64,000 nt of DNA, taken from Halocaridina rubra (taxonomy: Eukaryota; Arthropoda; Malacostraca; Decapoda; Atyidae). This document shows positions 1 through 12,634 of the stretch, piece after piece. The notes beneath the pieces are model-generated. The model ran no database searches. It saw only the letters and a list, made by a program, of their open reading frames with translations, and was not told the origin of the DNA. Numbering within the stretch: the first letter of the stretch is position 1; every line of letters starts with the position of its first letter. The translations under genes were made by a program, and so were the position numbers. The stretch is from contig JAXCGZ010009483.1 in assembly GCA_037179515.1 (NCBI GenBank), positions 52,501 through 116,500 on the forward strand. Reading direction: 5' to 3'.

Positions 1-718
1 TTTAGCCTTCCTGGTGATGTCCCTCTCATAATCTCTCTCTGCCTCTCTCCTTTTACTTAGGTAGTCATTTCTTGCTCTTTTGTAGGTTTGCCAGGCATTT
101 ATGTTTTTTCTCCTCCTATACCTTTTCCAGCATTTGTCTCTCCACTCCTTAGCTCTTTTACACCCATTATCAAACCATTTCTCTCTGGCATGAATTACAC
201 CTACTTTGGTGACAGGTATGCAGCAATCTACTATCTTCCCATATTTCTCACAAAATGATGTCATACATTTCTTGTACAGATTTGTTGTAAAATAAGGTTC
301 TCCAGTCAATAACTGCAAAAAGCTCATTCATTTTGATGTAATCTCCTTTCGGATAGTTCCTCCTCATGTCCTCAGTGCCTCTACTCTCAGGAAGAATATC
401 TTCAATGATATACTCCATCAACAACACACAGTGGTCACTCTTTCCAATTGGTGGTTCATACTCAATATTTTCAATATCCAACACATTATCTGTGAACACT
501 AGATCAAGTAGTGATGGCTCATCCCCACCCCTGGCCCTTGTTGGTTCCATTACATGTTGGTGTAGGAAATTCCCTTGTACGCAATCTAGAAATCTTGCCC
601 CGAATGAGTCCTCACCACTGTGTGGGTCAAGATTTATCCAATCTATCTCTTTATGATTAAAGTCTCCCATAATCAAAATCCTACATTTTTTTCCTGTGCC
701 ATGTTAACAACTGAGTTT
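1..718 (-). pseudogene. LINE copy A: endonuclease-region fragment
   Basis: This is a partial copy of the array LINE, reading on the - strand and leaving the window at position 1. It matches positions 2541-3252 of copy B almost base for base and covers the part of ORF2 from the MGDFN endonuclease motif towards the linker before the reverse transcriptase. A one-base insertion near 255 (run aaaatgatg where copy B has aaaagatg) breaks the frame, so it is a pseudogene. Its 5' end is truncated and abuts a short (GT)n tract at 719-731. On the other side of that tract lies the 3' tail of copy B. Confidence 0.9.
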
Positions 719-820
719 ATGTGTGTGTGTGATTACCTAATTGTGATTACCTAATTGTGTTTACGGGAAAGAGCCCAAAGCTCGTATCTTCCCGTCTCCT
801 GATCGGTTCCATTTTTAGAC

Positions 821-3643
821 TTAGTGATACTTATCATACCTGTCCTTAAAACTATGGATTGAGATAGCATTAACTACCTCCTCGCTTAGCGAATTCCAAT
901 TATCAACTACTCTTACACTGAAAAAGTATTTCCTTACATCCTGCAAACAAGTTTTCTTCCGAAGCTTCAAACTATGACCTCTAGTTCTAGAGCCAGCCAT
1001 ATCGAAATATCGATCCCTATCCACTCTATCATAACCATGAAGGAATTTAAAGACTGTCACCATATCCCCCCTTACTCTTCTAGCTTCGAGTGATGGCAAG
1101 TCTAATTCCCTCAGCCTCTCATCATAACCGAGATTGCGTATTTCTGGCACCGGTTTCGTGGCATGTCTTTGAACTTTTTCAAGCTTAGCTATGTGCTTTT
1201 TCAAGTGCGGATTCCAAAAGGGGGCTGCATATTCGAGTTTTGGCCTCACATAGGTTACATAAATATTTCTGAACATTTCCTTGTCCATGTGCCTGAAGGC
1301 TACCCTTACGTTTGATAAGAATGCATATGCTGCCCTTACTACGCCATTTATATGTATTTCTGGAGACAAATCTGCCAGTATGTTTACTCCTAGATCTCTC
1401 TCATTTTCTGTCTCTTGAAGTTGTACTCCAGCCACCGAGTAGTCAAGCTTGGGCCTTCTTGCACTTGTACCCATTCTCATTACCTTACATTTTGAGGTAT
1501 TGAATTTCATTAGCCACTTTTCTGACCACTCATGCAGATTATTTAGATCCTCCTGAAGTTCTCTACCATTGTTCTCGTTTTTTACTTTCTTCACAATCTT
1601 TGCATCATCTGCAAACATATTCATGAATGAATTTACACACTCTGGTAGGTCATTTACATATACAAGGAACAAAAGTGGCCCTAAAACTGAACCCTGTGGA
1701 ACTCCACTACTAACTCTTCTCCATTCAGACACTGAGTGTCTTACTCTAACCCTCTGTTCCCTTCCTTCTAAGTAAGCTTTTATCCATTCCAAGACATTTC
1801 CACCTATTCTAGCCATTGATTGCAGCTTCCTAATAAGTCTCCCATGTGGAACAGTGTCAAACGCTTTCTGGAAGTCTAGGAATATGCAATCTGCCCAGCC
1901 CTCTCTTTCCTGTAAGATTTGGCTTACCTCATCATAAAATTCTAATAAGTTTGTTACTGTTGATCTTCCTTCTCTGAAGCCATGTTGCCTCACTGACAAA
2001 AAGTTGAAGGATTCCAAGTGAAGAGAGATATGTTTCCTTAGTAGTTTCTCCATAAGTTTGCAAACTATGCTGGTCAAGGAAACTGGTCTATAGTTCAGAG
2101 CCGTATCCCTCCTTCCCTTTTTGAAGATAGGTATCACATTTGCTTGTTTCCAGCATCTTGGAATCTCCCCCGACTCCAGTGACTCCTTAAATATGATACT
2201 TAGTGCCACTGATATTGTGTTTGCGCATTTTTTAAGCACATGAGGGGATATGTCATCAGGACCTGTAGCTTTATGAACATCTAAATCCATCAGCGCTTTG
2301 CATACCTCTGTGGCTGTAAGGTTTATGTTCTCTAGTACCGGCCCTTGAGCTTCTATCACTGCAATCTGAGGGGGTGGGGTATTTTCTACTGTAAATACTG
2401 ACTGAAACTCCTTGTTCAATTCTTTGCAGATCTCTTCGTCCGTCTCAGTGATGCTTCCATCCGCTCTCTTTAGCCTTAAAACCTGTTCTTTTACCTTCAG
2501 TTTTCCTCTGATAAAGCTGTGGAAAAGCTTGGGATTTTCTTTAGCCTTCCTGGTGATGTCCCTCTCATAATCTCTCTCTGCCTCTCTCCTTTTACTTAGG
2601 TAGTCATTTCTTGCTCTTTTGTAGGTTTGCCAGGCATTTATGTTTTTTCTCCTCCTATACCTTTTCCAGCATTTGTCTCTCCACTCCTTAGCTCTTTTAC
2701 ACCCATTATCAAACCATTTCTCTCTGGCATAAATTACACCTACTTTGGTGACAGGTATGCAGCAATCTACTATCTTCCCATATTTCTCACAAAAGATGTC
2801 ATACATTTCTTGTACAGATTTGTTGTAAAATAAGGTTCTCCAGTCAATAACTGCAAAAAGCTCATTCATTTTGATGTAATCTCCTTTCGGATAGTTCCTC
2901 CTCATGTCCTCAGTGCCTCTACTCTCAGGAAGAATGTCTTCAATGATATACTCCATCAACAACACACAGTGGTCACTCTTTCCAATTGGTGGTTCATACT
3001 CAATATTTTCAATATCCAACACATTATCTGTGAACACCAGATCAAGTTGTGATGGCTCATCCCCACCCCTGGCTCTTGTTGGTTCCATTACATGTTGGTG
3101 TAGGAAATTCCCTTGTACGCAATCTAGGAATCTTGCCCCAAATGAGTCCTCACCACTGTGTGGGTCAAGATTTATCCAATCTATCTCTTTATGATTAAAG
3201 TCTCCCATAATCAAAATCCTACATTTTTTCTCCCGCGCCATGTTAACAACTGAGTTTATGACTTCAGTCGTACCTATTTGACTTTCCTCATAAATTTCAA
3301 GCCTATTTTGGTTCCTTGGTGGGTTGTATACAACAGTTATTATAATGCTCTCTGACCCAGTATTTATGCGAGCAACAAGAAATTCCCTGAACTCACTTTC
3401 TATAGCCAAGTTTATTTCTTCAACTTGAATCCTCTCACTTATGAGCAGTGCTATCCCTCCACCAGTCCTCTCAGATCTTTCGACCCTTAGTATTCTGAAG
3501 CCCTTAGGAAAAACTGTGACACTGTTTATGTCCTCACTCAACTTAGTCTCTGTAATTGCTACTATATCTGCCTTACTGTTGTGAATCCTATCTTTTAATT
3601 CTACTGCCTTACCAGCTAATCCATCAGCATTTGTGTATAACAA
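821..3643 (-). CDS. LINE ORF2: AP-endonuclease / reverse transcriptase
   Basis: An uninterrupted 940-residue frame. Residues 1-230 form an exonuclease-endonuclease-phosphatase fold. Visible catalytic landmarks are Asn5 (YTNADG), Glu32 (TETK), Asp148 and Asn150 (MGDFN), and Asp224-His225 (SDHC). The reverse transcriptase follows at about 500-740 with NYRPVSL, QKAFDTVPH, GVPQGSVLGP and FADD (677-680), then a C-terminal region without zinc knuckles. The endonuclease should nick target DNA and the RT should copy the element RNA there. The frame opens with TTG, not ATG. It stays open upstream through the end of ORF1 to at least 3727, and no ATG precedes the endonuclease domain, so translation probably depends on ORF1. 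No stop or frameshift is present, so this copy may be functional if expressed. Confidence 0.93.
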   Translation of the reverse strand: MLYTNADGLAGKAVELKDRIHNSKADIVAITETKLSEDINSVTVFPKGFRILRVERSERTGGGIALLISERIQVEEINLAIESEFREFLVARINTGSESIIITVVYNPPRNQNRLEIYEESQIGTTEVINSVVNMAREKKCRILIMGDFNHKEIDWINLDPHSGEDSFGARFLDCVQGNFLHQHVMEPTRARGGDEPSQLDLVFTDNVLDIENIEYEPPIGKSDHCVLLMEYIIEDILPESRGTEDMRRNYPKGDYIKMNELFAVIDWRTLFYNKSVQEMYDIFCEKYGKIVDCCIPVTKVGVIYAREKWFDNGCKRAKEWRDKCWKRYRRRKNINAWQTYKRARNDYLSKRREAERDYERDITRKAKENPKLFHSFIRGKLKVKEQVLRLKRADGSITETDEEICKELNKEFQSVFTVENTPPPQIAVIEAQGPVLENINLTATEVCKALMDLDVHKATGPDDISPHVLKKCANTISVALSIIFKESLESGEIPRCWKQANVIPIFKKGRRDTALNYRPVSLTSIVCKLMEKLLRKHISLHLESFNFLSVRQHGFREGRSTVTNLLEFYDEVSQILQEREGWADCIFLDFQKAFDTVPHGRLIRKLQSMARIGGNVLEWIKAYLEGREQRVRVRHSVSEWRRVSSGVPQGSVLGPLLFLVYVNDLPECVNSFMNMFADDAKIVKKVKNENNGRELQEDLNNLHEWSEKWLMKFNTSKCKVMRMGTSARRPKLDYSVAGVQLQETENERDLGVNILADLSPEIHINGVVRAAYAFLSNVRVAFRHMDKEMFRNIYVTYVRPKLEYAAPFWNPHLKKHIAKLEKVQRHATKPVPEIRNLGYDERLRELDLPSLEARRVRGDMVTVFKFLHGYDRVDRDRYFDMAGSRTRGHSLKLRKKTCLQDVRKYFFSVRVVDNWNSLSEEVVNAISIHSFKDRYDKYH

Positions 3644-3645
3644 TC

Positions 3646-4119
3646 TTAATGAGGCCCCATCCCCTGATCTTCTGTCATTATCTTCTTTATCTCCCCTTTG
3701 TCTGGAAGTATTCTGTAACGAAAATTTTTCTTCTCTTCTTCATTGCTTTCATCATTTAACCTTCTTGCCTCTTGCAACAAGTTTTTGATCTTTCCCATCT
3801 CTTCCTGTGTTCTGTATCGTCTAATGAACACTTCTTTGCATTCTTGAAGGTCTTTTAGACTTTTTTTTCTCAACAATATTTCCCTACATGTCTCCCCTCT
3901 CTCAAAGGTTACTTTTGTTGGTCTCGGCTTTCCTTCCCTCGAATATTTACCTAGTTGGTGTATGTTTACAATATCCTCAGGACCACATACTACTCCAAGC
4001 TTTCTTATCAGGTCTACAACGTTAGCTTTATTTTCTTCAAGTCTCCCCTGCCATGTTGGCTCCTGGGATTCACTTATGCCTGAGATTACCACTGTCTTCT
4101 CCTTATCAAGTGCCTGTCT
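3646..4119 (-). CDS. LINE ORF1 C-terminal part (RNA-binding-type protein)
   Basis: A frame of about 158 codons upstream of ORF2, cut at its 5' side by a (GT)n tract. Visible features are a basic, mixed alpha/beta stretch (RPTKVTF, then LLRKKSLKDL, VFIRRYRTQEE, then an Arg/Glu-rich helix and FRYRILP). This resembles the C-terminal RNA-binding half of ORF1 proteins of L1/CR1-type LINEs, which coat element RNA. The assignment is by pattern and position. The stop (TAA, 3646-3648) lies inside the upstream extension of the ORF2 frame, which is in the -1 frame relative to ORF1. The N-terminal coiled coil expected for such proteins is missing because of the truncation. Confidence 0.72.
   Translation of the reverse strand, partial: RQALDKEKTVVISGISESQEPTWQGRLEENKANVVDLIRKLGVVCGPEDIVNIHQLGKYSREGKPRPTKVTFERGETCREILLRKKSLKDLQECKEVFIRRYRTQEEMGKIKNLLQEARRLNDESNEEEKKNFRYRILPDKGEIKKIMTEDQGMGPH
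3721..3727 (-). promoter_or_regulatory. Candidate -1 ribosomal frameshift heptamer
   Basis: On the - strand the ORF1 reading frame passes through A AAT TTT, which has the X XXY YYZ form of eukaryotic -1 slippery sites, with AAT and TTT as in-frame codons 123-124 of the ORF1 piece. Slipping back one base enters the ORF2 frame, which is open from here to the ORF2 stop, about 75 nt before the ORF1 stop is met. I see no strong stem-loop just downstream. This is a candidate only. Termination-reinitiation is the main alternative. Confidence 0.35.
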
Positions 4120-4120
4120 G

Positions 4121-4121
<1 letters not shown>

Positions 4122-4174
<53 letters not shown>
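4122..4174. repeat. (GT)n microsatellite at LINE junction
   Basis: About 53 bp of GT between the truncated ORF1 of copy B and the 3' tail of copy C. Confidence 0.95.
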
Positions 4175-4176
<2 letters not shown>

Positions 4177-4250
4177 TTACCTAATTGTGATTACCTAATT
4201 GTGTTTACGGGAAAGAGCCCAAAGCTCGTATCTTCCCGTCTCCTGATCGG
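4175..4250 (-). mobile_element. LINE copy C: 76-bp 3'-tail unit
   Basis: Only the last 76 bp of the LINE are present: the 3' UTR core and the two 14-mer tail repeats, on the - strand. It starts at CCGATCAGG directly against (AC)7 (4251-4264). The older copy F begins at the equivalent base, also against GT/AC repeats. It has no coding content. Confidence 0.85.
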
Positions 4251-4264
4251 TGTGTGTGTGTGTG

Positions 4265-4721
4265 ATTACCTAATTGTGATTACCTAATTGTGTTTACGGG
4301 AAAGAGCCCAAAGCTCGTATCTTCCCGTCTCCTGATCGGTTCCATTTTTAGACTTAGTGATACTTATCATACCTGTCCTTAAAACTATGGATTGAGATAG
4401 CATTAACTACCTCTTCACTTAGCCAATTCCAATTATCAACTACTCTTACACTGAAAAAGTATTTCCTTACATCCTGCAAACAAGTTTTCTTACGAAGCTT
4501 CAAACTATGACCTCTAGTTCTAGAGCCAGCCATATCGAAATATCGATCCCTATCCACTCTATCATACCCATGAAGGAATTTAAAGACTGTCACCATATCC
4601 CCCCTTACTCTTCTAGCTTCGAGTGATGGCAAGTCTAATTCCCTCAGCCTCTCATCATAACCGAGATTGCGTATTTCTGGCACCAGTTTCGTGGCATGTC
4701 TTTGAACTTTTTCAAGCTTAG

Positions 4722-4724
<3 letters not shown>
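4265..4724 (-). pseudogene. LINE copy D: 5'-truncated 3' end
   Basis: The terminal 112 or so codons of ORF2 (from IAKLEKVQRH-like sequence to the KDRYDKYH end) plus 3' UTR and tail, on the - strand. The frame is intact over the retained part, but all catalytic domains are absent. The 5' break is inside an ATGTGTG context that runs straight into (GT)n at 4725-4764. It is nearly identical to copy B. Confidence 0.9.

Positions 4725-4764
<40 letters not shown>
4725..4764. repeat. (GT)n microsatellite at LINE junction
   Basis: About 40 bp of TG separating the truncated 5' end of copy D from the 3' tail of copy E. Confidence 0.95.
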
Positions 4765-7629
<2,865 letters not shown>

Positions 7630-7667
7630 ATTAGGTGTGTGTATTAACAGATTTCTTGCAAGACTTG

Positions 7668-7746
7668 TATTTACCTTAAGCGTATTTACCTTATTTTACT
7701 CACGTGAAAAGTTCCCTATGCTTGTAATTCCCCGTCTCCTGGTCGG
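7668..7746 (-). mobile_element. LINE copy F: old, diverged 3'-tail unit
   Basis: A diverged version of the LINE 3' UTR and tail. The order tail repeat, tail repeat, TTCCC, CCCGTCTCCTGGTCGG is preserved with roughly a quarter of positions changed. Like copy C it stops exactly after the CGG and is followed by TGTGTGT. It extends the array and shows that this junction type is old. Confidence 0.65.
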
Positions 7747-8052
7747 TGTGTGTATGTTTGTGTTTGCGTGTATAAAGGTAGTATCTGTTTATTCTGGTAA
7801 TGTATTACTTTTGCTATATGTTTTATTAATTTTTGTATATTTATTTTGGCTGCAGGACTAGTTTATAGAAAATTGAATCTGCTTCTCTCTCTCTCTCTTC
7901 CTCTCTCTCATATTGGCCGAGCAAGGCATTATAGCTAACTAGTATTATAAATAAACAAAACAGATTGTAAAATATCGCGTAATTGAACGAGATAAGATCT
8001 TCTCTGTATACCTGCTCGAATACTCTCTGGACGTTTATTAGGAGTGACACCT

Positions 8053-8255
8053 GGACGGGAAAAGGAATTTGCCCTCGTCGGTCCCGGTCACTAAGAAAAC
8101 ATAAAAGAGAAAAACGTAGATAGGGAGTATTGTGACTTATCAGAGGTGAAGGGTTAATAAGAGATATGTAACTATACTCCTGGATAGTCGGTGTAGATAT
8201 AGGTACAGAAAAGGAATACTTGATATCAAGATCTCCTGGAGAGTCCTAATTAAGT
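8053..8255 (+). repeat. Interspersed repeat family C
   Basis: Shares with 51425-51640 the series TTTGCCCTC, a GGGAGTATTGTGACTT-type block, GGGTAATAAGAGATAT and GGTGTAGATATAGG. It recurs about nine times in the window in both orientations. No open reading frame or tRNA-like head is seen. It may be a SINE or MITE fragment. Confidence 0.7.
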
Positions 8256-8269
8256 TGTAGTGTTGCCGT

Positions 8270-8442
8270 TTTATGTGACACTATTAATCCCCACTCGGGA
8301 GGGGGCGCACATGAAACAAGTTGAAAATGGGAAATTGAGGCTGGATGCCCTTTCCTACGTTCCGCTGTGAGATTGAACACAGACTCATCACTTCCTTCCG
8401 GAGTCGAACGCTCTACCACTGCGTTACCGAGGTCACCAGACT
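8270..8442 (-). mobile_element. tRNA-derived SINE, family A
   Basis: On the - strand a tRNA-like head (A-box-like GTAACGCAGTGGTAGAGCG, B-box-like GTTCAATCTC) leads into a shared body. The body contains a GGGCATCCAGCC-type block, an AATTTCCCA block and the hallmark AGTGGGGATTAATAGTG near its end. Confidence 0.75.
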
Positions 8443-8504
8443 TAATCTGACACAGCTATAAAAAGATAACGGGAACAATATGTTAGCATCATTAGCCGTA
8501 AAAT

Positions 8505-8686
<182 letters not shown>

Positions 8687-8701
8687 CTACTACTGTACTA
8701 T

Positions 8702-9112
8702 ATACATGGCCCTATTCCCCCTTGTAAGGGGGTTTGCCAAGCCAAGAAACACGCATTCACCACAATTCATACATACCTCAGTGACTCCTCTTAGCTCCTT
8801 TATGGTTGATGTTGGCGTTCTTCATTCACTTCCATAGATCATGTCCTTGGTTGTCAGGATCATTGGGAGAGTCATTGTAGTTTCTTATCATGTCTCTCTA
8901 CATTACACCAGGTTGGTTGACCATATAACCAGTGCTCCTGGGTTTTGGGTTGTGCCATGGAACAGCCTTGCATCTGAGAGCACTTTTTCCTCTGAGGTGG
9001 GGGAAAACAAGCCTACCACCATGTTCCCCTGCATGTTGTGAAGGTCGACTTAATGGGGCGGAATGGGGGACTAATAATCCCCTCCTCGGTATTGTTTTCC
9101 CACAAGTAGCCA
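8702..9112. repeat. Interspersed repeat family D, full-looking copy
   Basis: Begins with CCCCCTTGTAAGGGGG (a short palindrome) and ends with a block reading GTCGACTTAATGGGGCGG followed by GGGGACTAATAATCCCCTCC. The same two end blocks recur at 11115, 16165, 44455, 48478, 54695 and 28990. No coding frame is supported. Confidence 0.7.
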
Positions 9113-9123
9113 AGATATTTTTA

Positions 9124-9247
<124 letters not shown>

Positions 9248-9433
9248 GTCTGAAGTAATTATGAAATGATGGATACTGAGATTTTCCAGACTGTTTATTA
9301 GTCCATTTTCAAAGTTGCTCTCAAGATGGACTAAAAAAATTGTTTGAAAGAGCTCAGCACACCGTCATGTCATCATCATTTGTTCGTAGCAGACCTCTAT
9401 GCCTATGTATGTCACGTGTTCATCATATTTTCG

Positions 9434-9556
<123 letters not shown>

Positions 9557-9559
9557 ATA

Positions 9560-10110
9560 ATGTAGGTAGAAGTGTGATTTCCGTGTATTTTAATAAAACA
9601 ACATATTAGACTATAAATTTTCTTTATTCGTATAAAAGTACAATTATCATAATACAGTATACTTAACCTATCTCTGCACTTAATATATATTTAGGCCTAT
9701 CTGGGGTGCGCAAAAATCACATTTTATGCTTGCTTTATTTTCTCATAGGCCTTTGTCTTCATCATATAATGCATATTGATTTTTCATTTTGATTCTGAGT
9801 TTCAAAATTAACTTAACAAATTAATTTGTTTATTGCCAAACTTAGTATTGAATCTGAAAGCAAATTCACATCCAATCTGTGATGGTTTTTGAGAGAAAAA
9901 AAACATGGCCTATTTCAAACGACTAACTCACGCTTTTGTCATTTGGAATTTTATTATGTTTAGTTCTAAGACAAGATTTACAATCGATAAAATTAAATTT
10001 TACATATAAACCTGGAACCTTATAATTCCTATATTTCAATACCTTACAGTACCTATTTTACTGATCTTGGAACCATTTTAAAATGACGTTCAACTATTTG
10101 AATGCCTAAA
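9560..10110. other. AT-rich sequence without recognised features
   Basis: No coding frame, repeat family or RNA gene can be supported here. Confidence 0.5.
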
Positions 10111-10112
10111 TC

Positions 10113-10248
<136 letters not shown>

Positions 10249-10307
10249 TTAAAAAAACCACAAGTATTTAAGAAGAATGGGCGCATACATATTTTCATTG
10301 TTTGTTT

Positions 10308-10480
10308 GTTCGTCGTTTTATTTGTCGCGATTAATCCCCTTTCGAGTGAGGGTGGACACTGCCATGTTAGAATCTGGGAATTAAAGGTGGATGCCCATTC
10401 TAATGCCCTGCGGTGGGCTTGAACACGGGCTTATCGCTTCCCGAGTCGAGTGCTCTAACTACTGCGCTAGCGCGATACCC
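10308..10480 (-). mobile_element. tRNA-derived SINE, family A, good copy
   Basis: One of the best preserved copies. The - strand reads an A-box-like GCTAGCGCAGTAGTTAGAG, a B-box-like GTGTTCAAGCCC, then GGGCATCCACC, AATTCCCAG, GTGTCCACCC and GGGGATTAATCG. Confidence 0.82.
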
Positions 10481-10747
10481 GCACACATTTATTTCTACAT
10501 TATTTAAAAGGAATTAAGTATAGTATTGTTAGTTCAAGTTTTTGTCAGTTTGTTACTCACTCTAGAAGAGATATTTTTAAAATCTCAAAATGATTAATAA
10601 GACGTGAGAAACCACGGTTTTGAACACAAGATGAAAAATTTCTTGCACTGCAGGAAGCTTTCAGGCAACACTCTCACTGTAATATCTCGGCCTTTGATAT
10701 AGTATCTTGTATTATGTCAAGAACTCCCTTTTCTAGTGAATTTAGGT

Positions 10748-10868
10748 TTTGCAGTGTGACCGTTACTCGAGTGAATACCATTTCCAATCTAAAACCCTGA
10801 CGGGTCTCGAACCACAACCTGACGAATCAAATTCGGGCACTCTACTACCCAGCTACAGTGGCCACTTT
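10748..10868 (-). mobile_element. tRNA-derived SINE head, divergent
   Basis: On the - strand an A-box-like TAGCTGGGTAGTAGAGTG and a perfect B-box-like GGTTCGAGACC are spaced as in a tRNA gene. The cloverleaf stems are not convincingly complete, so a SINE is preferred over a tRNA gene. The adjoining 10710-10735 block resembles the 3' part of SINE family B. Confidence 0.6.
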
Positions 10869-11114
10869 AATAAGGAAAAATTAATAATAGCAGAGCGAAA
10901 AGTGAAAAAAGTACAGTATGTCATATCACAAATGGTGGCTTTAAATGATATAATAGGTGATAAGAGATTATATTATGTCGTATTTTTAGTGTAATTGACT
11001 TATGTAGCGTGATGTATAATCAAATAAAGTTTCTCTCTCTCTCTCTCATATAAATAAGTTCATGAAATGAACAGAAATGTTCATGTTTTACCCTCACGTT
11101 TATTCATCCATATA

Positions 11115-11290
11115 CCAAGCCATATTCCCCCGTATAAGGGGGTGGCTGAGTCAAAGAAAATACTTTGACTTATTGTGGTAAGTAAATAAAGGAGGGGATT
11201 CCCAGTCCCCTCGCTCCACCCCATTTAGTCGACTTTTAAAACACGCAGGGGAACACGGAGGAAGTATCCTTACCCCCTCCCTCAGGGGGG
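11115..11290. repeat. Interspersed repeat family D
   Basis: CCCCCGTATAAGGGGGTGGCTGAGTC at one end and GGGGATTCCCAGTCCCCTCG plus TTTAGTCGACTTTTA at the other, as in the 8702-9112 copy but with a short interior. Confidence 0.72.
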
Positions 11291-11569
11291 ATAACTTTTA
11301 TACTTTTAAATAAAATAAGATCCTTAATGCACAAAGCTTTGTGATTTATGATAGCCTTGGACTAGTGCCAATTTACCGTGCGGTCCACCTCACTGTGTGT
11401 GTAGTCTATTGTACCGTAACCAAACCTAACCTAACCTAGCCTAACTGTGCTGACCTGTTCTAACCATCATTTCTTGCTGATTCATTAATGATAATAAATA
11501 TGCTTGCTTTCATTAAATATTTTTTTCTTTGACATTTGCATTACTCTATTCTTTGTCTTTTTTTTTAAT

Positions 11570-11745
11570 AGTTTATAAATTTCTTACTTCTGCCTTGTCA
11601 TGGAGTTGTTACTTTTTCTTATTCTTAAGTGCTATCTTGGTGCCCGGGCTCGATGAGGGTATCCTTCTATGCCCGTCCCGGTGTTATAGTCATAAAAAAA
11701 AAGGCTATACTTTAAAAGTCCCAGTAGTCCGCACACTAAAGTACC
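11570..11745 (-). repeat. Interspersed repeat family C
   Basis: The reverse strand carries the GGGCATAGAAGG / CCCTCATCGAGCCCGGGC block typical of this family. Confidence 0.5.
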
Positions 11746-11785
11746 CCAGTTTTTTTAACCCTTGAAATGGAACGTTGTCAGCCAT

Positions 11786-11856
11786 TTTGTGTCACTATTA
11801 ATCCCCATTCTAATTGGGGTGGACACAGACAGGTTGGATCTGGGGAATTAAGATAA
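11786..11856 (-). mobile_element. SINE family A, 3' body fragment
   Basis: Only the body end is present: on the + strand GTGTCACTATTAATCCCC, then GGGGTGGACACAGACAGG and TCTGGGGAATTAA. The tRNA head is missing. It lies just downstream of the 3' end of the two-exon membrane-protein gene. Confidence 0.72.
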
Positions 11857-11909
11857 TGAATAGTATATGAACGGATGATGAGCTATAGTAATATGACTTT
11901 CACAATCTT

Positions 11910-12021
11910 TCATACTGGTGGTTCGCTCGTATTATACTGATGTTGATGATCCAGAACATCATCTTTGTAGAAATTATAAGTTTCTTCCTCTAACGAATCA
12001 TCGCCGTCATCGAAACCATAC
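11910..12021 (-). CDS. Coding exon 2 of the two-pass membrane protein
   Basis: 112 nt. The acceptor is TTCTTTTCTGTACAG|G. One base completes codon 98 (Lys), then 36 codons run to TGA with no interruption. The exact phase match with exon 1 is the main evidence for this exon. Confidence 0.72.
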
Positions 12022-12402
12022 CTGTACAGAAAAGAACTGGAGCTTAATTCGAATATAATTTCACTCATTTTCGGACTAATTGTAATATGAGCCGTTAATT
12101 TCGTATGTAATTGGATTTTTTGACTAGGCCTAATCTTTCAAAAGAAAATATGTTAATATTTTGCAAATCCTACTAAAAACGTAGAGAAAAATATGATGAA
12201 ATAAAAATGGGAAAAGACAAAAAAGTTTACAGTCAGTATATGGAAATGTACAAAGCTTAGCCATACATCAGTCTGAGGAAGATACAATGAATTCAAGGCG
12301 AAATAAAAAAAAAATCAAAGATCATGAAGAATTGGAGCCTGAAAATGTTATAGGTCTTAATTCTTTGGTTAGCTTAGTTTATTATTATTATTATTATTAT
12401 TA

Positions 12403-12484
<82 letters not shown>

Positions 12485-12550
12485 ATTGTTTATATAATTT
12501 GATATTTTACTTAAAGTCAGGTCCCAATTTTAAGTGAGCACCAAACAATT

Positions 12551-12634
<84 letters not shown>

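Larger units (their letters stand above)
732..4121 (-). mobile_element. LINE copy B: most complete copy of the array LINE
   Basis: This is a non-LTR retrotransposon on the - strand. It holds the last ~158 codons of ORF1, a full-length ORF2 and a short 3' UTR ending in two copies of the 14-mer AATTAGGTAATCAC, followed directly by (AC)n. The 5' end is cut inside ORF1 at a (GT)n tract (4122-4174). ORF2 lacks a CCHC knuckle or RNase H, and its reverse transcriptase motifs (GVPQGSVLGPLLF, FADD) and short tandem 3' tail fit the CR1/L2/jockey side of APE-type LINEs. The clade is inferred by eye. Near-identity with copies A and E indicates recent activity. Confidence 0.9.

Noticed and set aside
11420..11446. 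AACCTAACCTAACCTAG tract (and GGTTAGGTTAGG at 36060) as interstitial telomere repeat
   Set aside because: Only three or four TTAGG-type units. Such short tracts occur by chance in AT-rich arthropod DNA.
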